From positions 62,001-126,000 of the forward strand of contig NZ_CANLYL010000005.1 in assembly GCF_947495275.1 (NCBI RefSeq): a stretch of 64,000 bases of DNA, given 5' to 3'. This DNA is from an uncultured Roseobacter sp. (GTDB lineage Bacteria; Pseudomonadota; Alphaproteobacteria; Rhodobacterales; Rhodobacteraceae). Positions 25,846 to 35,043 of the stretch are shown piece after piece; within the stretch, counting starts at the first letter, position 1; each line of letters opens with the position of its first letter. The notes under the pieces were generated by a model. That model saw only the letters and a program-made list of their open reading frames with translations, searched no databases and was not told the DNA's origin. The translations under genes were made by a program, and so were the position numbers.

Positions 25846-27018
25846 ATGCGCCGGGTCAACATCTTCGGGGCCACGGGGTCGGTCGGCCAGAACACCATTG
25901 ATCTGATTTCACGCGCTCCTGAGGATTATGATGTGGTGGCGCTGACCGGTGCCAGCAACATCCGTCAGCTTGCAGCGGATGCCAAACACCTCCGGGCCGA
26001 TATCGCCATCACAGCGCTTGACCATTTATTGCCCGACCTGCGGGAAGCTTTGCAGGGATCAGACGTGGTCGCGGCTGCGGGTGCGAATGCCATTCAGGAG
26101 GCAGCAACACGACCTGTTGATTGGACGATGTCCGCAATCGTTGGTGCCGCGGGGTTGGCACCCGGTCTTGCCGCGCTGCAACAGGGCGGTACCCTGGCGC
26201 TTGCCAACAAGGAATCGCTGGTTTGTGCAGGTGCGCTGATGTTGGAAACCGCGAAGGCGCATCAAGCCCGGTTGCTGCCGGTCGACAGTGAGCATTCGGC
26301 GGTTTTTCAGGCGCTTGTGGGCGAAGATATTGCGACTGTCGAGCGCATCATCATTACCGCCAGCGGCGGGGCTTTTCGGGACTGGCCCATTGAAGATTTG
26401 CCCATGGCGACGTTGGATCAGGCGTCCAGCCATCCCAATTGGGATATGGGTCAGCGGATCACGATTGATTCGGCGTCTATGTTTAACAAAGCGATGGAAC
26501 TCATTGAAACAAAGGAATACTTTGGCACCTCATCTGAGCAAATCGAGGTTCTGATCCATCCGGAATCGCTGATCCATGCGATGGTGGGATTCACCGACGG
26601 TGCCTTGATGGCCCATGTCGGGCCACCCGATATGCGTCACGCGATCGGCTACGCGTTGCATTGGCCGGAACGGCGTCATCTTCCCGTGGACCGGCTGAAT
26701 CTTGCCAGAATAGCGCAGCTGAGCTTTCGCGCCCCTTGTGAGACGCGCTGGCCCGCCCTGCGCCTGGCCCGGGAGGTCATGGAAACCGGTAAATTGGCAG
26801 GTGCGGTGTTCAATGCGGCCAAAGAGACAGCGCTCGACGCCTTCATTGCAGGGCAGATCGGATTTACGCAGATGGCCGAGGTCGTCGAGGACGTTCTGGA
26901 CACGATGACGACGGCCTCTGGTCATATTGATGCCACCATGACCCTTGATAACGTCGCAGAAGTGGACCATGTGGCACGTCAGACGGCCACACGGGCCCTT
27001 CAGAAAAGAGCAGGTTGA
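25846..27018 (+). CDS. dxr: 1-deoxy-D-xylulose 5-phosphate reductoisomerase
   Basis: 390 residues. NADPH-binding GATGSVGQNTIDLI at about 6-19, ALANKESLVCAG, LLPVDSEHSAVFQ (metal/substrate Asp and Glu) and SGGAF with NWDMGQRITIDSASMFNKAMELIE are all present. It makes 2-C-methyl-D-erythritol 4-phosphate, the second step of the MEP isoprenoid route, fitting the uppS neighbour. AAAGG precedes the ATG. Its TGA stop is in the same reading frame as rseP, which begins one codon later. Confidence 0.96.
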   Translation: MRRVNIFGATGSVGQNTIDLISRAPEDYDVVALTGASNIRQLAADAKHLRADIAITALDHLLPDLREALQGSDVVAAAGANAIQEAATRPVDWTMSAIVGAAGLAPGLAALQQGGTLALANKESLVCAGALMLETAKAHQARLLPVDSEHSAVFQALVGEDIATVERIIITASGGAFRDWPIEDLPMATLDQASSHPNWDMGQRITIDSASMFNKAMELIETKEYFGTSSEQIEVLIHPESLIHAMVGFTDGALMAHVGPPDMRHAIGYALHWPERRHLPVDRLNLARIAQLSFRAPCETRWPALRLAREVMETGKLAGAVFNAAKETALDAFIAGQIGFTQMAEVVEDVLDTMTTASGHIDATMTLDNVAEVDHVARQTATRALQKRAG

Positions 27019-27021
27019 CCT

Positions 27022-28374
27022 TTGGATATATTCGCGTTGATCCCGCAGTTTGGCGGGCTGATCTGGACAATCGCCGCTTTTGTGCTGGCGCTTTCCGTGA
27101 TTGTCGCGATCCATGAATATGGCCATTACATTGTCGGGCGTTGGTCCGGGATCCATGCGGATGTGTTTTCTTTGGGGTTTGGCCCGGTTTTGTGGTCGCG
27201 CATGGACAAGCGCGGCACACTCTGGCAGGTGGCGGCTTTGCCCTTCGGCGGCTTTGTGAAGTTTGCCGGTGACGCGAACGCGGCGTCTGGCAAAGACGAG
27301 GCTGCGATGGCCGAAGCCGAGGCCGATCCGGAGAGATTGCGCGCAACGATGCATGGCGCACCGCTTTGGGCCCGTGCGGCCACCGTTGCTGCGGGACCGG
27401 TGTTCAATTTTGTTCTGTCCATCATTGTGTTCGCCCTCGTTTTGATGTCGAGCGGCGTGTCACGCGATCCACTGACGGTCGGTGAACTGCGGCCTTTGCC
27501 GGTCACCGACCGTGGATTGCAGATCGGCGATGAACTGTTGGCTATTGAAGGCGCGCGCATTCCCAGCACCGAAGATTCGGTGGCCTATGCAGATTTCATC
27601 GACGCGGTTCCTGAAAAAGCCCGGCTTGATTACACCGTGCGCCGGAATGGCGATGAAAGAACTGTCTCCGGGGTCTATTTGTTGCCGCCCTATGTTTCAG
27701 CCGTCAGCCCGCAGAGTGCGGCCATGGGGGCCGGGTTGGAAGCAGGCGATGTGATTGTCGCCGTCGACGGCGCGCCGATATTTGCTTTTAATCAGCTAAA
27801 AACCGCTGTTGAAGGCGGCGAGGGTGCGACACTGGCTTTGCGTGTCTGGCGGGATGGGGAAGAGTTGGACGTTTCGCTGACGCCCAAACGCGTGGATGAA
27901 CCCAGGCCGGAAGGCGGCTTCGCGACACAATGGCGTATCGGCATTGCCGGTGGGCTTGCTTTTGACGCAGCGACCGAGACTCCGGGCTTCGGAGAGGCGG
28001 TTTGGGGAGGCGTGCGCCAGACGGGGCGGATCATTGAAGGGTCGCTGTCCGGACTGGGTCACATGATCACTGGCGCGATCAGCACCTGTAATCTGAGCGG
28101 GCCCATCGGGATTGCGCAAACTTCGGGGGCCATGGCAAGTCAGGGGGCGCAATCCTTTATCTGGTTCATCGCTGTTCTGAGCACCGCTGTCGGGCTGCTT
28201 AATCTTTTTCCGGTGCCCGCTTTGGATGGGGGCCATCTGGTTTTCTACGCATATGAGGCCGTATCCGGTAAACCGCCGAGCGACAGGGCCTTGCGCGTAT
28301 TGATGACCGCGGGGTTGGCAATGGTGTTGACCCTGATGGTTTTCGCCCTGGGCAATGATCTCTTTTGCCCCTGA
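27022..28374 (+). CDS. rseP: Site-2 intramembrane metalloprotease RseP
   Basis: 450 residues. The zinc site HEYGH is at 31-35 in the first helix, and the third ligand is in NLFPVPALDGGHLVF near 395. Two PDZ-like regions lie between (about 120-290) and there are about four membrane helices. It cleaves anti-sigma factors and leftover signal peptides in the inner membrane. The start is TTG at 27022: the only in-frame codon before it is CCT, preceded by the dxr stop, and the next ATG would cut off the active site. GAGCAGG lies a few bases upstream. Confidence 0.93.
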   Translation: MDIFALIPQFGGLIWTIAAFVLALSVIVAIHEYGHYIVGRWSGIHADVFSLGFGPVLWSRMDKRGTLWQVAALPFGGFVKFAGDANAASGKDEAAMAEAEADPERLRATMHGAPLWARAATVAAGPVFNFVLSIIVFALVLMSSGVSRDPLTVGELRPLPVTDRGLQIGDELLAIEGARIPSTEDSVAYADFIDAVPEKARLDYTVRRNGDERTVSGVYLLPPYVSAVSPQSAAMGAGLEAGDVIVAVDGAPIFAFNQLKTAVEGGEGATLALRVWRDGEELDVSLTPKRVDEPRPEGGFATQWRIGIAGGLAFDAATETPGFGEAVWGGVRQTGRIIEGSLSGLGHMITGAISTCNLSGPIGIAQTSGAMASQGAQSFIWFIAVLSTAVGLLNLFPVPALDGGHLVFYAYEAVSGKPPSDRALRVLMTAGLAMVLTLMVFALGNDLFCP

Positions 28375-28480
28375 AGCAGGCACACTGCTTCCGTGTGAAT
28401 TGCCCTGATTGTGACACAATTGGACAAATTGGTGCCTCATTCCCTTTGTAAACGTATTTCTGTAAAGACGGAGAAACGCA

Positions 28481-28612
28481 ATGCAAGCGATACATAACGG
28501 ATACCGTGGCCTTAGCCTGCTGATGGATCTCAACTGGGATCGCGGGCTCTATTTTGCGACAATTGCTCTGGCGCTTGGTGCTGGCGCTTGGATTGGCACC
28601 GTTTACGGCTGA
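28481..28612 (+). CDS. Small single-pass membrane protein, 43 residues
   Basis: Translation from the ATG at 28481 starts MQAIHNGYRGLSLLMDLNWD and continues into a hydrophobic helix (YFATIALALGAGAWIGTVYG). GACGGAGAAA stands just upstream as ribosome-binding site. It sits between rseP and bamA. No family recognised. Too short for routine gene calling, but start, site and membrane helix together make translation plausible. Confidence 0.6.
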   Translation: MQAIHNGYRGLSLLMDLNWDRGLYFATIALALGAGAWIGTVYG

Positions 28613-28766
28613 TCGGGGCCCCTGATGGCCGGTTTCCCAAACCCCGGCAAAACCCTGGCGTTTGCGCTCATATAGTTGTCTTGCAGATTTGGCACACATG
28701 GTTTTGACAACACCTGCCAATATCGGTACTCAGTTAAGCATAATTTTCTGAGGATCGGGGCAGGTG

Positions 28767-31124
28767 ATGAATCGGGGCATTTCGGGCGTTCGCTCGTCAA
28801 AGCGCGAGCTTTCCACAATAATCAAGACAGGTCTGCGGGCAGCTGGATTTTGTCTGGTTTTATCAGCGGCTTGGGTCGCGCCGACACATCCGGTCATGGC
28901 GCAGCAGTTTACGCTTTCCACGATCAATATCGAGGGCAATGCGCGGGTTGGGGATGCCGCCATTCTGACCCGTGCAGGAATCGCGCGGGGTCAGACCCTC
29001 AGCGCGGGCGAGTTGAACGCAGCGTTCCAGCGATTGATTGATTCCGGTTTGTTCGAGACCGTGAATTTCGATCCACAGGGAAATACGTTGCGGATCACGG
29101 TTGTCGAATTTCCGACGATCAACCGGATCAGTTTTGAAGGCAACCAACGGCTAGATGATGATGCACTTGCCGCTGCGATCAATTCCAATGAACGCCGTGT
29201 CTTCAACCCTGCCGAAGCCGAGCGGGATGCGGGTGCGATTGCCGATGCCTATGCCAACGAAGGTCGTCTGGCGGCCAAGGTCACTCCAACGATCATTCGG
29301 CGTTCTGACAACCGTGTCGATCTGGTTTTCGAGATTTTCGAAGGCGACAATATCGAGATCGAACGCATCAGCTTTGTTGGCAACCGGGCGTATTCTGACC
29401 GCCGTCTGCGCCGGGTGCTGGAGAGCAAGCAAGCCGGGCTGTTCCGTGCGCTGGTGCGCAGGGACACGCTGGTGGCCGACCGCGTTGAATTCGACAAACA
29501 GGTTCTGCGGGATTTCTACCTCTCGCGGGGCTATATCGATTTTCGCACCAATTCGACCAACGCGCAGCTGACCGAAGAACGCGATGGTTATTTTCTGGTT
29601 TTCAATGTCCAGGAAGGGCAGCGGTTCAAATTTGGTGAAATCACGGTTTCCAGCGACGTGCCGGGTGTTGAGGCCGAGCGCTATCAGGAAATTGCGAAGA
29701 TCAGACCGGGTGTGGTCTATTCGCCGACACTGGTTGAAAACGATATTGCACGGATGGAACGCCAGGCGCTGCGCGATGGCGTCGACTTTCTGCGCGTGGA
29801 GCCCCGGGTTACGCGGGACGACCGCAACCTGGCTTTGAACATCGAATACGTGCTGTCTCGGGGGCCGCGGGTTTTCGTGGAACGCATCGATATCGAGGGC
29901 AACACAACCACGCTGGATCAGGTGATCCGCAGGCAGTTCACAAGCGTCGAGGGCGATCCGTTCAACCCACGCGAAATCCGGGAATCGGCGGAGCGTATCC
30001 GGGCTTTGGGGTATTTTGAAACGGCCGAGGTCAATGCGCGTGAAGGCTCCTCGCCCGATCAGGTGGTGATTGACGTGGATGTCGAAGAGGCCCCAACCGG
30101 GTCGTTCAGTTTCGGCGCATCTTTCTCGAACAATGATGGTATCGGTTTTGCGATCCGTTTTGCCGAGGAGAATTTCCTTGGACGGGGGCAACAGCTGGCC
30201 CTGAGCGTGCAAACGGCGGAAGAATCGCGTCGCTACGGCATCAATTTCGTGGAACCGGCTTTCCTGGGGCGCGATCTGGCTTTCGGTTTGCGTCTTGATA
30301 TCGCGCAGACAGATAGTTCCTTCACAACCTACGACACGGATCGCTTCCTGTTGCAGCCCTCGTTGACCTTCCCGGTCGGCGATAATTCCCGGCTGCAAAT
30401 CCGCTACACGGCTGAGAATTCGGAAATGCAGGCGCGTGAAACGCCCGCCAATGGTGTTGTGATCGGCAATGAGATCGCGGTGGGTGAACAGTTCAGCAGC
30501 GCCATCGGATATGAATTCACCTATGACACCCGGTTCAGCGGATTGGACCCCAATTCCGGCATTCTGTTCCAGTTTTCTCAGGATCTCGCGGGGCTGGGCG
30601 GGGACAGCGAATATCTCAAGACAACCGCAAGGCTGGCTGGTGAGACAAAGGTCTTCGGCGAAGAAATCACCCTGCGCGCCTCGCTGGAAGGCGGGGCACT
30701 GGCCTGGCAGGGCGGTACCAACCGTGCGGTCGACCGGTTCCTTCTGGATACCAATATCATCCGCGGGTTTGAGCCGGGTGGGATCGGGCCGCGTGATCTG
30801 TCGGTCAGCAATGAGGACCCGCTTGGGGGTAACCTCTATGTAGCCGCGCGGTTCGAAGCGGAGTTCCCACTGGGATTGCCGGAAGAATACGGCATCACCG
30901 GGGGCATCTTCTATGATGTCGGTAACCTCTGGGATCTCAGCGACGTAAATACCGCCGGCGGCACGATTGTCGGCGAAGGCGGGTCATTCCGTCATGTCAT
31001 CGGATTTGCCATCCTCTGGAACACGCCGGTTGGCCCCTTGCGCTTCAACTTCACCGACGCGATCAAGAAAGAGGAGTTTGACCGCGATCAGACCTTTGAA
31101 TTGACGCTGAGCACGACGTTCTGA
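28767..31124 (+). CDS. bamA: Outer membrane protein assembly factor BamA
   Basis: 785 residues. Signal peptide ending near PVMAQQ (about residue 48), five POTRA domains (about 48-420) and a C-terminal 16-strand barrel (about 440-785) ending in a terminal Phe (LTLSTTF), as outer-membrane proteins do. It inserts beta-barrel proteins into the outer membrane as the core of the BAM complex. ATG at 28767 chosen; a GTG directly before it is possible. It is followed after six bases by the chaperone gene skp. Confidence 0.96.
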   Translation: MNRGISGVRSSKRELSTIIKTGLRAAGFCLVLSAAWVAPTHPVMAQQFTLSTINIEGNARVGDAAILTRAGIARGQTLSAGELNAAFQRLIDSGLFETVNFDPQGNTLRITVVEFPTINRISFEGNQRLDDDALAAAINSNERRVFNPAEAERDAGAIADAYANEGRLAAKVTPTIIRRSDNRVDLVFEIFEGDNIEIERISFVGNRAYSDRRLRRVLESKQAGLFRALVRRDTLVADRVEFDKQVLRDFYLSRGYIDFRTNSTNAQLTEERDGYFLVFNVQEGQRFKFGEITVSSDVPGVEAERYQEIAKIRPGVVYSPTLVENDIARMERQALRDGVDFLRVEPRVTRDDRNLALNIEYVLSRGPRVFVERIDIEGNTTTLDQVIRRQFTSVEGDPFNPREIRESAERIRALGYFETAEVNAREGSSPDQVVIDVDVEEAPTGSFSFGASFSNNDGIGFAIRFAEENFLGRGQQLALSVQTAEESRRYGINFVEPAFLGRDLAFGLRLDIAQTDSSFTTYDTDRFLLQPSLTFPVGDNSRLQIRYTAENSEMQARETPANGVVIGNEIAVGEQFSSAIGYEFTYDTRFSGLDPNSGILFQFSQDLAGLGGDSEYLKTTARLAGETKVFGEEITLRASLEGGALAWQGGTNRAVDRFLLDTNIIRGFEPGGIGPRDLSVSNEDPLGGNLYVAARFEAEFPLGLPEEYGITGGIFYDVGNLWDLSDVNTAGGTIVGEGGSFRHVIGFAILWNTPVGPLRFNFTDAIKKEEFDRDQTFELTLSTTF

Positions 31125-31129
31125 AGCTC

Positions 31130-31690
31130 ATGCAGCGCCTTGCCTCTTTCCTGATGGTCCTGGCAAGTGCCTGGATGATACTGGGAGCAGGCGATGCGCA
31201 GGCCCAACGAATGGGGCCGATACAAAGCCCGATCCTCACCATTGATTCTGATCGTTTGTTTACAGAAAGCGACTACGGCAAGAACACGGTGCGGGATTTC
31301 GAGGCGCGTGGCGCCGAACTGGCCGCCGAGAACCGACGTATTGAAGAAGAACTATCCACCGAAGAAAAGGCCCTGACCGATCAGCGCCCGGCCATGGCAC
31401 CAGCGGATTTCCGCAAGCTTGCGGATGCCTTTGATGAAAAGGTGCAGACAACCCGGCGGGCGCAGGACAGCAAGAACCGCGATCTCAATCAGGCGCTAGA
31501 AGAGCGCCGCGTGGTGTTTCTGAATGCCGCAGCTCCGGTGCTTGAACAGTTGATGAGAGAAGCCGGTGCGGCTGTGGTGATGGAGCGTCGGTCCGTTTTT
31601 CTCAGTTCGAATGCAATTGATATCACTCAGGAAGCCATTGAGCGGCTCAATGAGGTTCTGGGGAATGGCGCGGATGCCCCGCGCGAGTGA
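31130..31690 (+). CDS. skp: Periplasmic chaperone, Skp/OmpH family
   Basis: 186 residues. Signal peptide ending AQAQ near residue 25; mature protein with the family's ILTIDSDRLFTES start, a long charged coiled-coil arm region (about 55-120) and the C-terminal AGAAVVMERRSVFLSSNAIDIT. It carries unfolded outer-membrane proteins through the periplasm to BamA, in keeping with the upstream neighbour. Identity with the family is good, though sequence similarity to E. coli Skp is always low. Confidence 0.88.
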   Translation: MQRLASFLMVLASAWMILGAGDAQAQRMGPIQSPILTIDSDRLFTESDYGKNTVRDFEARGAELAAENRRIEEELSTEEKALTDQRPAMAPADFRKLADAFDEKVQTTRRAQDSKNRDLNQALEERRVVFLNAAAPVLEQLMREAGAAVVMERRSVFLSSNAIDITQEAIERLNEVLGNGADAPRE

Positions 31691-31766
31691 ATTTGCGGCG
31701 CTTGCCCCTGAGAGGGTGAATTGCTAGGCATGAGGTCAAGCCCTTGAGGACAAAAGGACACCTGAC

Positions 31767-32225
31767 ATGACCAGCCCGCAAACCAGCGCCGATATCCAGC
31801 TTATCCAACGTATTCTGCCGCACAGGTATCCGTTTCTGCTGGTGGATAAGGTCGTGGATATTGAAGGCACCGCCTCGGCCAGAGGCATCAAGAATGTCAC
31901 AATGAATGAGCCGCATTTTCAGGGGCATTTCCCGGGTTTGCCGATCATGCCGGGTGTGACGATCATCGAAGCTATGGCGCAGACAGCAGCGGTTATGGTT
32001 GGCGTGACCATGGACATGGCTGACAAGGATATGAAGGTCTATTTCATGGCCATCGACAAAGCCAAGTTTCGTCGCAAGGTCGGCCCGGGCGATGTGCTCG
32101 AAATGAATATCAGCACCCTGCGCGGCAAACCGGGTGCCAAGGTCTGGCGTTTTGGCGGCGTGGCGTCGGTTGAAGGCGAGATGGCGGCAGAGTGCGAATT
32201 CACTGCCATGATGGATCTGGAATAG
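31767..32225 (+). CDS. fabZ: 3-hydroxyacyl-ACP dehydratase FabZ
   Basis: 152 residues, hot-dog fold. Catalytic His54 in [14 protein letters not shown] and Glu68 in IIEAMAQ match the family; [11 protein letters not shown] is the usual N-terminal block. It dehydrates 3-hydroxyacyl-ACP in fatty acid elongation and competes with LpxA for 3-hydroxyacyl-ACP, which is why the genes are often paired. AAAGGAC precedes the ATG. Six bases separate it from lpxA. Confidence 0.96.
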   Translation: MTSPQTSADIQLIQRILPHRYPFLLVDKVVDIEGTASARGIKNVTMNEPHFQGHFPGLPIMPGVTIIEAMAQTAAVMVGVTMDMADKDMKVYFMAIDKAKFRRKVGPGDVLEMNISTLRGKPGAKVWRFGGVASVEGEMAAECEFTAMMDLE

Positions 32226-32231
32226 CCCCGC

Positions 32232-33014
32232 ATGAGCAATGTTCACCCAAGTGCCGTTATAGAGGACGGGGCGCAGATTGATCCCGCTGCAAAGGTTGGT
32301 CCGTTCTGCGTCGTGGGACCGCAGGTCTCTTTGGCTGCTGGCGTTCATCTCAAGAGCCATGTTGTTGTGACCGGGCGCACGCAGGTTGGCCAAGACACGG
32401 TGATTTTTCCCTTCTCGGTGATCGGGGAAATTCCGCAGGATTTGAAATTCAAGGGCGAAGCGACGCAGCTTGTTATCGGCAAGCGGAACCGCATTCGTGA
32501 GCATGTGACGATGAATTCCGGCACCGAAGGGGGTGGCGGTGTGACGCGCATCGGCGATGACGGTCTGTTCATGGCCGGATGCCATATCGCCCATGACGCT
32601 GTTATTGGCGACCGTTGCATCATTGTAAATTCGGTCGCCATTGCCGGGCATTGCATTCTGGAGGACGACGTGATCGTCGGGGGCCTTTCGGGCGTGCACC
32701 AATTTGTGCGTATTGGCCGGGGCGCGATTATTGGTGCCGTCACCATGGTCACGAATGATGTCATTCCCTACGGGCTGGTGCAGGCGCCGCGGGGCGAATT
32801 GGACGGGCTCAATCTGGTGGGCCTGAAGCGGCGCGGTGTTTCGCGCAGTGATATTACGGCCCTCAGGGCAGCCTTTCAGATGCTCGCGCAGGGTGAAGGT
32901 ACTTTTCATGATCGCGCCCGTCGGTTGCGTGATGAAACCTCCAGCGACTATGTCCGGGAGATTGTCGATTTCATCGTCGCCGACAGCGACCGCCATTTCC
33001 TGACGCCGCGCTGA
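32232..33014 (+). CDS. lpxA: UDP-N-acetylglucosamine acyltransferase
   Basis: 260 residues. N-terminal left-handed beta-helix hexapeptide repeats (about 1-190: VHPSAVIEDGAQIDPAAKVG and so on) and a C-terminal helical cap. The active-site His lies in FMAGCHIAHDAVIG. It attaches the first 3-hydroxyacyl chain of lipid A in the cytosol. It ends in a one-base overlap with lpxI (TGATG). Confidence 0.96.
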   Translation: MSNVHPSAVIEDGAQIDPAAKVGPFCVVGPQVSLAAGVHLKSHVVVTGRTQVGQDTVIFPFSVIGEIPQDLKFKGEATQLVIGKRNRIREHVTMNSGTEGGGGVTRIGDDGLFMAGCHIAHDAVIGDRCIIVNSVAIAGHCILEDDVIVGGLSGVHQFVRIGRGAIIGAVTMVTNDVIPYGLVQAPRGELDGLNLVGLKRRGVSRSDITALRAAFQMLAQGEGTFHDRARRLRDETSSDYVREIVDFIVADSDRHFLTPR

Positions 33015-33805
33015 TGTTGGCCTTGATCACAGGGCGCGGCGGTTTGCCTGCGCGTGTTGCTGCCTCGCAAGAGACACCACCTTTGGTGTGCGTGATGGAT
33101 GGGTTTGATCCCGACGATCTGGCAGCGGATTTGCGATTTCGCCTGGAGCAACTGGGGACATTGCTGGCGCAACTCTCCGAACGTGGTGTGAGCGAGGTCT
33201 GCTTTTGCGGGGCAATTGAGCGACCGCATTTTGACCCGGCTGCATTGGATGCTGCCACAGCACCTTTGGTGCCTGCGTTGGTCGGGGCGATATCCTCTGG
33301 CGATGACGGCGCTTTGCGTGCGGTCATGGGGATATTCGAAACCAGCGGTTTCCAGGTTCGGGCGGCCCATGAGCTGGCACCGGATATCCTGATAGATGAA
33401 GGTCTGCACAGTGCTGCCGCGCCAGATGAACAGATGCAGTCCGATGCTGATCGGGGGACCAGTGTTCTGGCCGCACTGGCGCCGCTTGATGTGGGGCAAA
33501 GTTGCGTCGTGGGTGCTGGGCAGGTTTGGGGAATCGAAACAATCGGTGGCACTGATCACATGCTGCGCGGCCTGCCTGAAAAGGCAGCGCACGCGCAGGC
33601 GATCATGATCAAGACGCGCAAAGCGGGTCAGGATCAGCGTGTAGACATGCCTACTGTCGGCCCCACGACGATAACCGCCCTGGCCGAAGCCGGGCTGGCT
33701 GGCCTCGTGGTAGAAGCGGGGGGTGTCATCTTGTTGGAACCCGAAGCCACACGGGCCGCGGCAGATGCCGCTGGCTTGGTGTTTTGGGCCCGCCCGGCGG
33801 TCTGA
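33014..33805 (+). CDS. lpxI: UDP-2,3-diacylglucosamine pyrophosphatase LpxI
   Basis: 263 residues. Motifs typical of LpxI: LALITGRGGLPA, VCFCGAIERPHFDP, and in the C-terminal domain KAGQDQRVDMPTVGPTTITALAEAGLAGLVVEAG with the catalytic Asp. It hydrolyses UDP-diacylglucosamine to lipid X, replacing LpxH in many alphaproteobacteria. It overlaps lpxA and lpxB by one base each, so lpxA-lpxI-lpxB are tightly coupled. Confidence 0.94.
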   Translation: MLALITGRGGLPARVAASQETPPLVCVMDGFDPDDLAADLRFRLEQLGTLLAQLSERGVSEVCFCGAIERPHFDPAALDAATAPLVPALVGAISSGDDGALRAVMGIFETSGFQVRAAHELAPDILIDEGLHSAAAPDEQMQSDADRGTSVLAALAPLDVGQSCVVGAGQVWGIETIGGTDHMLRGLPEKAAHAQAIMIKTRKAGQDQRVDMPTVGPTTITALAEAGLAGLVVEAGGVILLEPEATRAAADAAGLVFWARPAV

Positions 33806-34956
33806 TGCGGATTTTCATCATTGCCGGAGAACCCTCTGGCGACAAGTTGGGCGGCGCTTTGATGGCGGGCCTGAAATCGCTTCGGGACGACATTACCTTT
33901 GACGGAATTGGCGGGCCGGACATGCAGGCCGAGGGGCTGATCAGCCGTTTTCCCATGTCAGAGTTGAGCGTCATGGGGATTGCCGAGATCTTGCCCAAGT
34001 ATCGCGCTTTGATGGCGCGGATCAACGAGACCGCCGCCGCCGTGGTCGAGACGCAACCCGATCTTCTTATTACAATTGATAGCCCGGATTTCTCGCTACG
34101 TGTCGCGCGCCGCGTCAAGGCATCAAGTTCCGTGCGCACCGTGCATTATGTCGCCCCCACCGTCTGGGCCTGGCGACCCCGGCGCGCGGAGAAAATGGCG
34201 AAAGTCATTGATCACGTGCTGGCGCTTTTTCCGTTTGAGCCGCCGTTGATGACCGTCGGTGGCATGACCTGTGACTTCGTGGGTCACCCGGTGGTCGCCG
34301 AACCGCTGGCCACAGCAGAGCAAGCGCAGGGTTTTCGAGCGTCGCATGGCATTGGGACTGCCCCGGTTTTACTGGTGTTACCCGGCTCACGGCGCGGCGA
34401 AGTGGCACGGCTTGCGGAAATTTTTGGTCAATCCATTGCGCCTGTGCTGGCCGAGGTCCCGGAGCTCAAGGTGGTTGTGCCGGCAGCGGCCCCTGTGGCG
34501 GATTTGGTGCTGGAACAGGTCGCAGGCTGGCCTGTTGCGCCGATCGTGCTTGACCCGCGCGGCATGACCCTTGAGGCTGCCGCGGAGCTGAAGCGCGCCG
34601 CGTTCAAAGCTGCAGATGTGGCGCTGGCCGCCTCCGGTACGGTGTCTCTGGAGCTTGCTGCGGCGCGGACGCCGATGGTCATCGCCTATAATATGAACTG
34701 GCTGACCTTCCGGTTGATCCGGGCGATGGCGCTTGTCGATACGGTGACTCTGGTTAATCTGGTGTCAGAGACCCGCGTTGTTCCGGAGTTTCTGGGCCCG
34801 GATTGCCAACCGCACGCCATTGGTCAGGCGCTGCTGGATGTATTGGTAGCGCCTGCAGCACAGCAGGAGGCGATGGCTTTGACAATGGAACGCCTGGGTG
34901 AAGGCGAGGAGGCGCCGGGATTGCGCGCGGCGCGTTCGGTTCTGGCGCGCGTTTAG
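33805..34956 (+). CDS. lpxB: Lipid-A-disaccharide synthase
   Basis: 383 residues, GT-B glycosyltransferase (GT19). Contains RIFIIAGEPSGDKLGG, FDGIGGPDMQAEG, TIDSPDFSLRVA, APTVWAWRPRRAEKMAK and LLVLPGSRRGEVARL. It joins lipid X to UDP-diacylglucosamine to form the lipid A disaccharide. The ATG at 33805 overlaps the lpxI stop, which decides the start. Last gene of the envelope cluster; mnmA is convergent after 87 bases without a convincing terminator. Confidence 0.96.
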   Translation: MRIFIIAGEPSGDKLGGALMAGLKSLRDDITFDGIGGPDMQAEGLISRFPMSELSVMGIAEILPKYRALMARINETAAAVVETQPDLLITIDSPDFSLRVARRVKASSSVRTVHYVAPTVWAWRPRRAEKMAKVIDHVLALFPFEPPLMTVGGMTCDFVGHPVVAEPLATAEQAQGFRASHGIGTAPVLLVLPGSRRGEVARLAEIFGQSIAPVLAEVPELKVVVPAAAPVADLVLEQVAGWPVAPIVLDPRGMTLEAAAELKRAAFKAADVALAASGTVSLELAAARTPMVIAYNMNWLTFRLIRAMALVDTVTLVNLVSETRVVPEFLGPDCQPHAIGQALLDVLVAPAAQQEAMALTMERLGEGEEAPGLRAARSVLARV

Positions 34957-35043
34957 CGGCACTGTTGTCAAAAGGACAGGCTGCGCCTGACACGATATTT
35001 GAGACCCTTTCGGGTCGATCCCCGCGGGAATTTACGCGCCTGG

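Noticed and set aside
29151-30398. 415-codon open frame on the minus strand
   Set aside because: Lies entirely inside bamA on the other strand; no family features.
34976-35020. Terminator between lpxB and mnmA
   Set aside because: Only short hairpins (CAGGC-TGC-GCCTG and GACCC-TTTC-GGGTC) without a T-run; too weak to call.
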